In this document: positions 34,360-43,144 of the stretch, piece by piece
Layout: every line of letters begins with the position of its first letter
Position numbering within the stretch: position 1 is the first letter of the stretch
Source of the DNA: Tholera decimalis
Taxonomy: Eukaryota > Arthropoda > Insecta > Lepidoptera > Noctuidae
Length of the DNA stretch: 64,000 bases
Assembly (NCBI GenBank): GCA_943138885.2
Contig: OW964555.2
Location: forward strand, 15,642,001-15,706,000
Reading direction: 5' to 3'
The notes under the pieces: generated by a model
Seen by the model: the letters and a program-made list of their open reading frames with translations, nothing else
Told to the model about the DNA's origin: nothing
Databases searched by the model: none
Program-made: the position numbers and the translations under genes

Positions 34360-34892
34360 AAATCAAATATTAAATCTATTAAAACGCATTTATACCGTGT
34401 TATCGGTTCTCAACTTCTTACCTATGAGGAGCTTTCGACTGTTCTCACTGAAATTGAGGCAGTTCTAAATTCCAGACCGCTTTGTGTCCTGAATGAGGAT
34501 CCGTACCCAGAACCGCTTACTCCCGCTCATTTTATAATGGCTTCTCCATTGACTTCGTTGCCTGTCATGAATGTTCCCGAAACGACAAGTCTCTAACTTG
34601 CCGCAAAAAATTGCTTGACCGGATGATTTGTAGTTTCTGGAGGAGATGGCGCATAGAATATTTACATAATCTTCAAGTTAGAAAAAAATGGATGAATGCC
34701 GCAGACAATATTAAGATTGGTACAGTGGTTCTCATACATCAGGATGATGTCCCTTCTTTACGTTGGCCAATGGGTGTAATCACCGAAGTTTTTCCCGGCA
34801 AGGATGGGACAACCCGCGTTGCTATGGTAAAGACATGCAGTGGCTCTTTCAAGAGACCCGTTGTCAAACTATGTCCTTTACCTTCTCAATAA
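34360..34892 (+). pseudogene. BEL/Pao integrase C-terminus and DUF5641-like tail
   Basis: SIKTHLYRVIGSQLLTYEEL and LTEIEAVLNSRPLCVLNEDP with PLTPAHFIM are the distal end of the BEL integrase core. The catalytic Asp-containing part is missing. A frameshift near 34590 leads to RMICSFWRRWRIEYLHNLQV and GTVVLIHQDDVPSLRWPMGV, the DUF5641-type C-terminal domain common in BEL/Pao polyproteins. It ends at TAA 34890-34892. Confidence 0.8.
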
Positions 34893-35011
34893 CATCACCG
34901 CGTAATAACTCAAATTTAGCTGTAGTTAACATACTTAAAATATTTTCTTTTCTTAGTACGCTTTAATATATTATTATATTTCTCTCCTTTTGAGAATATT
35001 ACATATCCTCC

Positions 35012-35024
35012 AAGCCGGGCAGGA
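35012..35024 (+). promoter_or_regulatory. Polypurine tract
   Basis: AAGCCGGGCAGGA abuts the 3' LTR start. This CCGGGCAGGA form is typical of BEL/Pao elements and primes plus-strand DNA synthesis. Confidence 0.7.
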
Positions 35025-35694
35025 TGCTTGCGCAAGTTTTATTTAGTTTATAATTTTCTACTGTCACATTTCGGAACGCACCTCTAATGGTATAATTATG
35101 TTGTTATCATCATATTTCCGAACGCATCTTACATATTAGAATACAGATTTTACTTGACCGCAGTTTTTGAGCCAACCATATCTCTTCCCTCCTATCCAAT
35201 TCCCACAAATCAGAGAAGAGATGTTCACCGCGTGCCAATCAGAGTGGCGCATTCATCGCTAACCAATCACCGCCAAGATGCTGTGATTCGAGAAAGTATA
35301 ATTACTTCCGCTATATTGTGTCTCTCTGAGTGTTCGTCAAAAAACCACCGGAGAAAGGACTCCCCGCGCCGCGCCGAGATAATTAAACCGCTAATATATC
35401 TATAAATCTAAAAACTATCAACTATCCGTGTTGGCCACACACGTGTGACAAACTAAATACCAAAGTGAAAGTGCTTAGCAACTAAGAAGGAAGTCCCTCC
35501 CGCTTAATCCAGAGCGGGAGAAGTTATTCGATGATTTTCCCACCCAGAAAAAAAAAAAAAAAGTAAGTCCCTCACAATCTTTCTTCCTACCCTGGTCAGC
35601 TCATTACTATGTGTGGTCAATATATCACCGCCAAAATTATATCCCCGCCATTGGTCCTTCGCGAAGCTTCTATTATTTCCCCGCATCCGCACCA
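35025..35694 (+). repeat. 3' LTR of the BEL/Pao element
   Basis: 670 bp. It lacks the 74-bp block found at 31305-31378 of the 5' LTR and instead carries a SINE fragment (35500-35564). Confidence 0.92.
35500..35564 (+). mobile_element. SINE fragment inserted in the 3' LTR
   Basis: CGGGAGAAGTTATTCGATGA and a 15-base A-run match the 3' end of the SINE at 11281-11439. It is bounded by the 9-bp direct repeat AAGTCCCTC (35491-35499 and 35565-35573). It therefore inserted after the LTR had already lost the 74-bp block. Confidence 0.7.
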
Positions 35695-35714
35695 ATCTTT
35701 GTAATTAAATTATG

Positions 35715-35749
35715 AAAATCCATACTAATATTATAAATGCGAAAGTAAC

Positions 35750-35786
<37 letters not shown>

Positions 35787-36095
35787 TACCTTTTCACGCC
35801 TTAACCGCTGAACCGATTTACATGAAATTTGGCATGGGAATAGTTGAGGACCCTGGGAAGGACATAGGATAGTTTTTATCCCGATGTAAGGTTTCCGCAG
35901 GATAGTTTTCGAATTTTATCTTTGTTTCTCTTTCACGCAAAAACTACTGAACGGATCTCAATGAAATTCGGTAAGGAGACAGTTGACATCCTGTAAAAAC
36001 ACATGAGCTACTTTTTATCCCGGAATTCCCACGAGTTTGGGATTCACGCGGGGAAAACCTCCCACTCGAACGAAGTCGCGGACAAAAGCTATCCA
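35715..36095 (+). mobile_element. Helitron-like element with (CTGT)n
   Basis: Starts CATACTAATATTATAAATGC, carries a (CTGT)9 microsatellite at 35751-35786, and contains two successive copies of the standard interior (CTGAACCGATTTACATGAAA and CTACTGAACGGATCTCAATG). It ends CGAACGAAGTCGCGGACAAA + AGCTA. The duplicated interior suggests a composite of two elements. Confidence 0.6.
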
Positions 36096-36169
36096 TACTT
36101 TAATACTAATAATATAACTCCATACTTCCATATCCATATTATCCATACTTCCATATCCATCAATACTTC

Positions 36170-36715
36170 CAAGCTAATATTATAATAATACGAAATAATA
36201 CGAAAGTAACTGTCTGTCTGTTACCTTTTTACGCCTAAACCACTGAACCGATTTAAATGAAATTTGGCATGGGAATAATTTAGGACCCTGGGAAAGATAT
36301 AGTATAGGTTTCGTCCCGGAAATCATTCCTAAAGGATATAAAAGGGGTATTAGAATTTCGTATAGGGAATCAATAATGTCCCTGCCCTACCCACACACAT
36401 AAGACACTTAGACCGCTAAACCGATTTGGATGAAATTTGGTATGGAGATAGTTTTAGACTCTGGAAAAGACATAGTATAGTTTTATTTCCGGAAATCATT
36501 CCTAAAAGATGTAAAAATGGTGTTGGAATTTTGTATAGGGAATCAATGATGTCCCCGCCATCCCCACCCACATAATACACTTGACCGCTAAACCGATTTG
36601 GATGAAATTTGCTATGGAGATAGTTTTAGACCCTGGAAAAGAAATAGGATAGTTTTTATCCTAGAAATCATCCCTTAAAAATGTAAAGGGGTGTTGGGAC
36701 TTTGTATTCCCCCTC
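36170..36715 (+). repeat. Three tandem units of about 172 bp, Helitron-derived
   Basis: The landmark AACCGATTT starts at 36246, 36419 and 36591, giving steps of 173 and 172 bp. Each unit repeats GAAATTTGGTATGGAGATAG, a TAGTTTTA.CCGGAAATCATT phrase and GGAATCAATGATGTCCC(C/T)GCC. The units come from the interior of the same Helitron-like family as 35715-36095 and precede the helicase remnant. Confidence 0.65.
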
Positions 36716-36764
36716 TCAATTCATTCAAATCGCGTATTCAAGAACCACTCATAACAGTTTTTTT

Positions 36765-36870
36765 AAACTACACAACTGCATGTAGACTATACAAATCTTT
36801 GTGTAGAGCTAGGGTCGAACCCACGTCATGCACCAGTTAACAGTTACGCCAACCGTGTCGCTTAAATTAT
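36765..36870 (-). mobile_element. tRNA-derived SINE, minus orientation, diverged
   Basis: Minus-strand reading gives CGACACGGTTGGCGTAACTG and a B-box-like GGGTTCGACCC, then TACACAAAGATTTGTATAGT, parallel to the SINE at 23130-23235. It sits inside Helitron-derived sequence. Confidence 0.55.
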
Positions 36871-36902
36871 AACCAATCAAGTTAATATACGAATCATATC
36901 TA

Positions 36903-39595
36903 TTTAAGAAATCGGGGCAATATGCGATTGCCCTTTTGAAAATAGGAGAAGATCGTGTGGCATTAGATATCAACGGGATGATTTATTTGAGCTGAACTGA
37001 ATCTGACACTGAAACTGAAGCTGAAACTGTAGCTGAATCTGAAACCAAAACTGAAGCTGAAGCAGAAACTGAAACTGAAACCAAAACTGAAGCTGAAGCT
37101 GAAACTGGAACTGTAGCTGAAACTGACGCTGAAACCAAACTGAAGCTGAAACTGAAACTAAAGCTGAAGCTGAAACTGATGCTGAAACCAAAACTGAAGC
37201 TGAAGCTGAAACTGAAACTGAATCTGAAAATTTTGCTGAAACTGTAGCTGAATCTGAAACTGAAACTAAAACTGAAGCTGAAGCAGAAACTGAATCTGAA
37301 ACTGAAACTGAAACTGAAGCTGTAGCTGAAACTGACGCTGAAACCAAACTGAAGCTGAAACTGAAACTAAAGCTGAAGCTGAAACTGATGCTGAAACCAT
37401 AACTGAAGCTGAAACTGAAACTGGAACTGTAGCTGAAACTGACGCTGAAATCAAACTGAAACTGAAGCTGAAACTGAAACCAAACTGAAGCTGAAATTGA
37501 AACTGATGCTGAAACCAAAACTAAAGCTGAAGCTGAAACTGAAACTGAAGCTGAAACTGGAACTGTAGCCGAAACTGACGCTGAAACCAAACTGAAGCTG
37601 AAACTAAAACTGATGCTGAAACTAAAACTGATGCTGAAACCAAAACTGAAGCTGAAGCTGAAACTGGAACTGTAGCCGAAACTGACGCTGAAACCAAACT
37701 GAAGCTGAAACTAAAACTGATGCTGAAACTAAAACTGAAGCTGAAACCAAAACTGAAGCTGAAGCTGAAACTGGAACTGTAGCTGAAACTGACGCTGAAA
37801 CCAAACTGAAGCTGAAACTGAAACTAAAGCTAAAGCTGAAACTGATGCTGAAACCAAAACTGAAGCTGAAGCTAAAAGTGGAACTGCAGCTGAAACTGAC
37901 GCTGAAACCAAATTGAAGCTGAAACTGAAAGTAAAGCTGAAGCTGAAAGTGATGCTTAAACCAAAACTGAAGCTGAAACTGAAACTGAAGCTGAAAATTA
38001 AGCTGAAACTGTAGCTGAATCTGAAACTGAAACCAAAACTGAAGCTGAAGCAGAAACTGAATCTGAAATTGAAACTGAAACCAAAACTGAAGCTGAAGCT
38101 GAAACTGGAACTGTAGCTGAAACTGACGCTGAAACCAAACTGAAGCTGAAACTGAAACTAAAGCTGAAGCTGAAACTGATACTGAAACCAAAACTGAAGC
38201 TGAAACTGAAACTGAAGCTGTAAATTAAGCTGAAACTGTAGCTGAATCTGAAACTGAAACCAAAACTGAAGCTGAAACTGAAACTGAATCTTAATCTGAA
38301 TCTGAAACCAAAACTGAAGCTGAAACTGAAACTAAAGCTGAAGCTGAAAATTAAGCTAAACCGGAGCTGAATCTGAAACTGAAACCAAAGCTGAAGCTGA
38401 AACTGAATCTGAAACTGAATCTGAAACCAAAACTGAGGCTGAAGCTGAAACTGGAACTGCAGCTAAACTGACGCTGAAATCAAACTAAAACTGAAGCTAA
38501 AACTGAAACTGATGCTGAAACCAAAACTGAAGCTGAAGCTGAAACTGAAGCTGAAACTGGAACTGTAGCTGAAACTGACGCTGAAACCAAACTGGAGCTG
38601 AAACTGAAACTGATGCTGAAACCAAAACTGAAGCTGAAGCTGAAACTGGAACTGTAGCTGAAACTGACGCTAAAATCAAACTGAAGCTGAAACTGAAACT
38701 AAAGCTAAAGCTGAAACTGATGCTGAAACTGAAGCTGAAACTGAAACCAAACTGAAGCTGAAACTGAAACTGATGCTGAAATCAAAACTGAAGCTGAAGC
38801 TGAAACTGAAACTGAAGCTGAAACTGGAACTGTAGCTGAAACTGACGCTGAAACCAAACTGAAGCTGAAACTGAAACTGATGCTGAAACCAAAACTGACG
38901 CTGAAGCTGAAACTGAAGCTGAAACTGTAGTAACATACATAGTGAACATAGTCCAAGATACAGATAATTTAATAAACCACGTTTATTCTGATTTGAAAAC
39001 AAATATGAGGGATAAAGAATGGCTGCGTGAAAGAGTAATTTTGGCACCAACTAACGAAATTGTAGGGCAGATCAACGAAAACATTATGTCTCATGTGGAT
39101 TGTGATGTTGTTGAGTATCTGTCCGTCAACATTGTCATGGATACAAAGCAAGTGACGTCGTACTCTGTAGAGTTTGTCAACTCTCTGGAATTGTCAGGGT
39201 ACCCCATCACATTATTTGAGGCTTTAACTTGGTGTCCCAGTCCTGTTGATGTGTAATCAGGGCGCACCAAGGCTCTGTAATGGCATGCGACTACAAATTA
39301 CATACCTTGGATGCAATGTTTTCAAGCAATAATTATGACAGGAACAGCAAGCGGTGAAAACGTATTTATTCCTCACATTCAGTTCGAAAAACTCAAATTT
39401 CCCCTAAAAGCGGCATTCGCAATGACCATAAACAAAGCTCAAGGACGGACACTGAAAGTCGCAGGTGTACATTTAGAAAAAGACTGCTTTTCCCATGGGC
39501 AATTGTATGTGGCGTGGTCACGAGTATTAAGCGTACAAAATCAACACGACAAGGACGGGAAAACCAGAAACGTAGTTTACAAAAATGTATTATAA
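36903..39595 (+). pseudogene. Helitron helicase C-terminal remnant, split by a satellite array
   Basis: Left of the array, 36918-36986 reads QYAIALLKIGEDRVALDING. Right of it, 38937-39160 reads NIVQDTDNLINHVYSDLKTN and EWLRERVILAPTNEIVGQIN, and 39380-39590 reads FPLKAAFAMTINKAQGRTLK and CFSHGQLYVAWSR. These are consecutive parts of the Pif1-type helicase of Helitron Rep/Hel proteins. AFAMTINKAQG and SHGQLYVAWSR are its final two helicase motifs. An intact protein has only a short linker where the 1.95-kb array now sits. Between 39190 and 39315 the frame is broken (stop at 39254-39256). The Rep nuclease and the Walker motifs are missing, so this copy cannot drive rolling-circle transposition. 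Confidence 0.75.
36987..38930. repeat. 1.94-kb hexanucleotide array (CTGAAA/CTGAAG) with higher-order units
   Basis: The plus strand is built almost wholly of six-base words CTGAAA, CTGAAG, CTGAAC-type variants and CCAAAA. A marker word GGAACTGTAG or its variant starts at 37107, 37423, 37559, 37666, 37773, 37880, 38107, 38453, 38559, 38648 and 38826. The run 37559 to 37880 steps by exactly 107 bp. The array therefore has a nested higher-order unit of about 107 bp. Long minus-strand frames of Ser/Ala/Val/Phe/Gln are a by-product of the six-base period. Confidence 0.92.
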
Positions 39596-39764
39596 ACTAC
39601 GTTTTTGGTTTTAAAAAGATAAATTTTAAATACTAACTGTCTGTCTCTTTTTGGGGATGGATGGACCCTGGTGATGGTTTTTTAAATATTATATGCGTTT
39701 TTAACCACCCAAAAAGATACGGTACACCTTTTTGGCAACAAGAATTATTGACAAAGTGTATATT

Positions 39765-39795
39765 AACGCGGGCGAAGCCGCGGGCAAAATATTAT
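39765..39795 (+). other. Helitron 3' terminal hairpin region
   Basis: ACGCGGGCGAAGCCGCGGGC at 39765-39784 has the GC-rich hairpin form that precedes the CTAGT end in lepidopteran Helitrons. The final CTAGT is not intact here (AAAATATTATA follows), so the exact terminus is uncertain. Confidence 0.5.
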
Positions 39796-40822
39796 ATATA
39801 TTTATAATTTACTCGTTGTTTCGCCTCCGCAGGGCCCATGCACATAAGCCAGAGCTTTATTTATTGTTTCTTTTTGTTTTAAAGGGATCTCTGATGATGG
39901 TTGCAAACCTTTCTCGGCTTCGACCGTTAAAAAGTTTGGGATAGACTGGCCTAAACGATGGCGATGGCAGGACTGGCTTATGCGCCCAACTGGCGACCTC
40001 ATTACCAGCGAAGTCATGGTAATTGTAGTGCCGAAGTAGTCCGGCCGGTGCTCGACATCTGGATCGAGAGGAGGTACGGCTTCTTGTCTTTACCTTACTT
40101 TCCCTGTCGGTACCTGCATCGCATAGGCAAGGAGCCAGACGATCAGCGTTATTACTCGTTTCAGAAGTGTGAAGTGACCTAGTCTTTTAGGTATTTCGTC
40201 CTCTAATTGGTATTACATGGTGGTATGGTGTGTACTTGTGGCATGTGTCCATAAATGTTTTTCTTTCTTTCTTTACTAAATTAAAGCCGTATCATTAAAC
40301 TGGTAGGTACCGTAACACGTGCCTACTGACTACGTACCTACTGTAATTGTGGTATTTTTGCTTCAGGATACTTCAGTTCGGGCGATAGTCATTCCACGTG
40401 ACCAGTTTCTAGCTATTCCACAGAAGAATCAGTTTACCTCAACGTATTCCAAGTACGTTTCTAAAGGAGCGGGTTGTATACAAAAGTGTTCAATGATATA
40501 TTTGATTTTTATGTTAATTTCTAAATCTTGCTAAGGTTTATCTTTCTAGTAAAAGACGTTTATGGATTATATTTTTCTTGTGATGTTTTGTCGATATTTA
40601 CTATAGTTGATTCACGTTAAGAAAATAGTGACGTCATTAATGCAACTGCAGGGTAAAGGTGTTTTCACAATGGAGTAAAAATTCAAAATTTAATGTATAT
40701 TTCAAAAGATTAAGTTTAATGGAAAAAATCAAATGAATTGTCTTAAATTAGTAACATTTTTTAAACAGTGTCACTAGAATCTTCATTTGAATTTATTCTG
40801 AAAGAATTTTGTTCTGCGTTCT
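39796..40822. other. Non-coding DNA with a LINE-like tail
   Basis: Bases 39830-40275 are moderately GC-rich, include GGCGATGGCAGGACTGGCTT and end ATAAATGTTTTTC followed by (TTTC)n. This could be the 3' end of a LINE whose family I cannot name. 40276-40822 is AT-rich and unrecognised. Confidence 0.35.
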
Positions 40823-40990
40823 CTATGACGTCATTCCAAATTTCACATAATTATGTATCACATGGTCGCAGCATTTCTTCCATCGATTAGCATCTATTAA
40901 AGTTATACTGTCACAAAATATTTTTTTTACATCACTCATCTTGAATGTTGAGTTATTGGCACTAACATATTTTTTAAGATTTTTAGGATT
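40823..40990 (-). pseudogene. C-terminal transposase remnant related to the 43145-45493 element
   Basis: The minus strand reads LKKYVSANNSTFKMSDVKKI then DANRWKKCCDHVIHNYVK. This parallels the C-terminus in the 43145 element (VKGHVAQNNKIFKLTDVRNL then TATEWSKCVSHVVKEE). It is therefore the distal end of the same DDE transposase family, in the opposite orientation and diverged, with the catalytic domain missing. Confidence 0.6.
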
Positions 40991-41444
40991 GATTTTAATT
41001 GAATTATTTAATGTAGGTAGGTAACGCACAAAAGACAACCGTTTCGCCAAAAGATCTCCAGTCAACTGGTCACTGTGAACTTAGCTTTCTAATTTGTTGC
41101 GACCTGATTGGTCGAGAGGTGCACGGATAACGGTAACAGCAGCACGGATTGATTTTCAAGGTTAAGCAACGCATGTTGGGGTCGATCTGTGCACAGAACA
41201 GATAAAAGAGGTTAGAAAGGAAATAGTTCCTGATTTGTATGAGAACGCGTGTCGCCGCTTGTCTCCCCACTCTTTAGCTCCACTACTAGCAAGAGGCCCG
41301 TTATGTATGCGAATTACGCACACAAATAAATTACACACACTTAAATCGAGAGCTTGCTACTGATTTGATGACTCACTTTGCGCCGTGCATCACGGCCAAT
41401 CAGGGCAAAGGACAAAACGGCAATGGTTGAAGTGTGGCGCATGT
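40991..41444. other. Sequence left of the duplicated block
   Basis: Non-coding. Ends ATGGTTGAAGTGTGGCGCATGT, which differs from the base-level flank of the second copy (GGATGCACG). Confidence 0.4.
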
Positions 41445-42547
41445 GTTACATTGTAAGCGGACTTGGTCATTGCGTTGATTAAGCGAGTACACAACGGGCA
41501 ATGTATACTTTTTATAACTTGTTGCAATAATGTTCGTTAATGTTCGGAATTTCATAGTGATCAGAATATTTTTGTGTTTTTTACAAATAAAACTGTAATT
41601 AAATGTTATTTTCGACTTACCGATGGAAAGATATACCTCCTCGCTCTATACTTGCGGTCTGACTTTTTGTTTTACAGGTTATAATTGCACGACACGGCAT
41701 TTTAAAGCAGAGCTCTGTGTTCCGAAGTAATCCGAAGCGCACTAAACGCGGTGAATAAATTAATCGGTCGCGCTATGATTGTCGTATCATAAATGTGGCA
41801 CGCTCGCCACGCCCACATTGCCATTCCAACCTTATTCATCTATTCCGTGGATCTGTGGATAGGTGATCATCTTAACATATCGAGATTCCTTCGTGTCTCG
41901 GAAAGCACTTTGAAGTCGTGGGTACCGGCTGTCATTGGGACATATTTGACTGTCGTTACGGGTTGTCAAAAGCCACAACATTTGACACTATTAGTCCTGC
42001 CAAGTGGTATCATGCTACCCAGTTACTGACTTATGGTGGGTAGTGGTCCCATTGTTCTGAAGACGAATGTCCGCATCCTGTTAGACAGGAAGGCGACATC
42101 ATAGTAAGGAAAACGCTATGCAGCTTTTGCTCGTATGAAAACATTTTTTATACTACACCTGCTTGGAAAGTACCTTGATACTTTATCAAATTTACGGTAG
42201 AAAGTACGTCATTGCATATCAAACAAATATGCGGGGAGAAACCGCATTTGAGCGGGAGAGAAAAGTGTATGTAAATCCATCTCTTACGGTTAAGACTATG
42301 CGCTGGTAACCTAAATATCAAAAGCCAAAAAGTTTTTACAGTGAGTTTTTATCTCCAAGTTCGCAAAATGACACTGGCCACTAGCTGTGTGTTGGATGGT
42401 GTCGGGCTGGCAGTGCGACCCTGCGGCGGCAGGATAAAAAATTTGAAAAAAGAACATGTGAAAATTGCAGACGCCATTGGCGCCATTTTCAATTTGTGTG
42501 TTGTTTGAGGATTCAGTTTTCGTAGAAAGTAAAATAAAACTATCCAA
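41445..42547. other. Non-coding head of the duplicated block
   Basis: No recognisable gene. The frames at 41793-42029 and 42311-42640 carry no motif. The 42470-42545 part may be the 5' leader of the recombinase-like remnant that follows. Confidence 0.4.
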
Positions 42548-42836
42548 ATGAATCCAAATGCCAAAAATCCAAATGATGAAAAAGTAGTGATAGTGATGAT
42601 GAAGATTTTTTAACTCCGCCGCAGTTGAAGGAAACAGCAAAAATACTGATTACCTTTTACCACAGAAATCAATTAAAAAATATAATAAAACTTATGACGA
42701 TTTTTTGCAATGGAAAAGTGAAAAATTGCGGCATCTTTTTCTGAAACTGTTTTGCTAGCTTATTTCAGTGAAAAAGCGCAAAAATACAAACCAAGTACGT
42801 TATGGTCTATGTACTCAATGTTGAAAAGTACTATTT
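42548..42836 (+). pseudogene. Tyrosine-recombinase-like (Crypton/DUF3504-type) N-terminal fragment
   Basis: From the ATG at 42548 (MNPNAKNPNDE) and with frame changes near 42585, 42640 and 42745, the plus strand gives SDSDDEDFLTPPQLKETAKI. It then gives LLPQKSIKKYNKTYDDFLQW and finally VLLAYFSEKAQKYKPSTLWS followed by MYSMLKSTI. This order matches the N-terminal, core-binding part of Crypton-like or KIAA1958-like tyrosine recombinases that are common in insects. The catalytic domain (R-H-R-Y) is absent. The frame stops being recombinase-like at about 42836, where a palindromic sequence begins. Confidence 0.6.
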
Positions 42837-42875
42837 ATTCTCCTCGTAGGTGTAGTATAAAGCACTATGTATCAC

Positions 42876-42979
42876 TCGAGAGAAAGTGCGATTCCCGATC
42901 TCGGGTGTTTAAAAGCCCTCGCCTACGGCTCGGGCTTCAAACGACACCCTCGACGGTAATCGGTCACTTTCTCCTCTCG
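42876..42979. repeat. Large GC-rich imperfect palindrome
   Basis: Two arms of about 50 bp meet at 42925: GAGAGAAAGTGCGATTCCCG and CTCGGGTGTTTAAAAGCCCT on the left pair with their counterparts GGGCTTCAAACGACACCC and CGGTCACTTTCTCCTCTCGG on the right. Looser similarity extends further out on both sides. Such a structure could be the end of a palindromic transposon or a recombination site. I cannot assign it. Confidence 0.7.
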
Positions 42980-43144
42980 GTGAACAATGTACTATTTCAG
43001 CCATAAAGTCTATATCATTTTACAGCCTTAAAACTATCTCCGCACCGAAATTCATATTGATCCGTTGCTCCATTTTGACGAGAAAGCAGGACAAACAAAC
43101 ACACATTCGCATATATATAATACAACTTGAATTGACTAAAGTCA

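Larger units (their letters stand above)
30854..35694 (+). mobile_element. BEL/Pao LTR retrotransposon, internally deleted
   Basis: Two long terminal repeats (30854-31508 and 35025-35694) begin TGCTTGCGC and end GCACCA. The element is bounded by the 5-bp target duplication ATCTT at 30849-30853 and 35695-35699, the size expected for BEL/Pao. A primer-binding site follows the 5' LTR and a polypurine tract precedes the 3' LTR. Coding remains are in BEL order (gag, protease, RT, RNase H/A17-like, integrase C-terminus, DUF5641-like). At 4.84 kb it is shorter than the roughly 6-7 kb of a complete element, because large parts of RT and integrase are deleted. It cannot be autonomous. Confidence 0.92.

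Noticed and set aside
36970..38191. Long minus-strand open frames rich in Ser, Ala, Val, Phe and Gln
   Set aside because: They follow directly from a six-base repeat that contains no stop codon in that frame. Three frames give similar low-complexity peptides, and there is no start context or promoter.
36987..38930. Repeat array considered as a CRISPR or protein-repeat locus
   Set aside because: Words are contiguous six-base units without unique spacers, and the setting is an animal genome.
41793..42640. Small ORFs at the head of the duplicated block
   Set aside because: No motif, inconsistent strands, and the coding signal begins only with the recombinase-like fragment.
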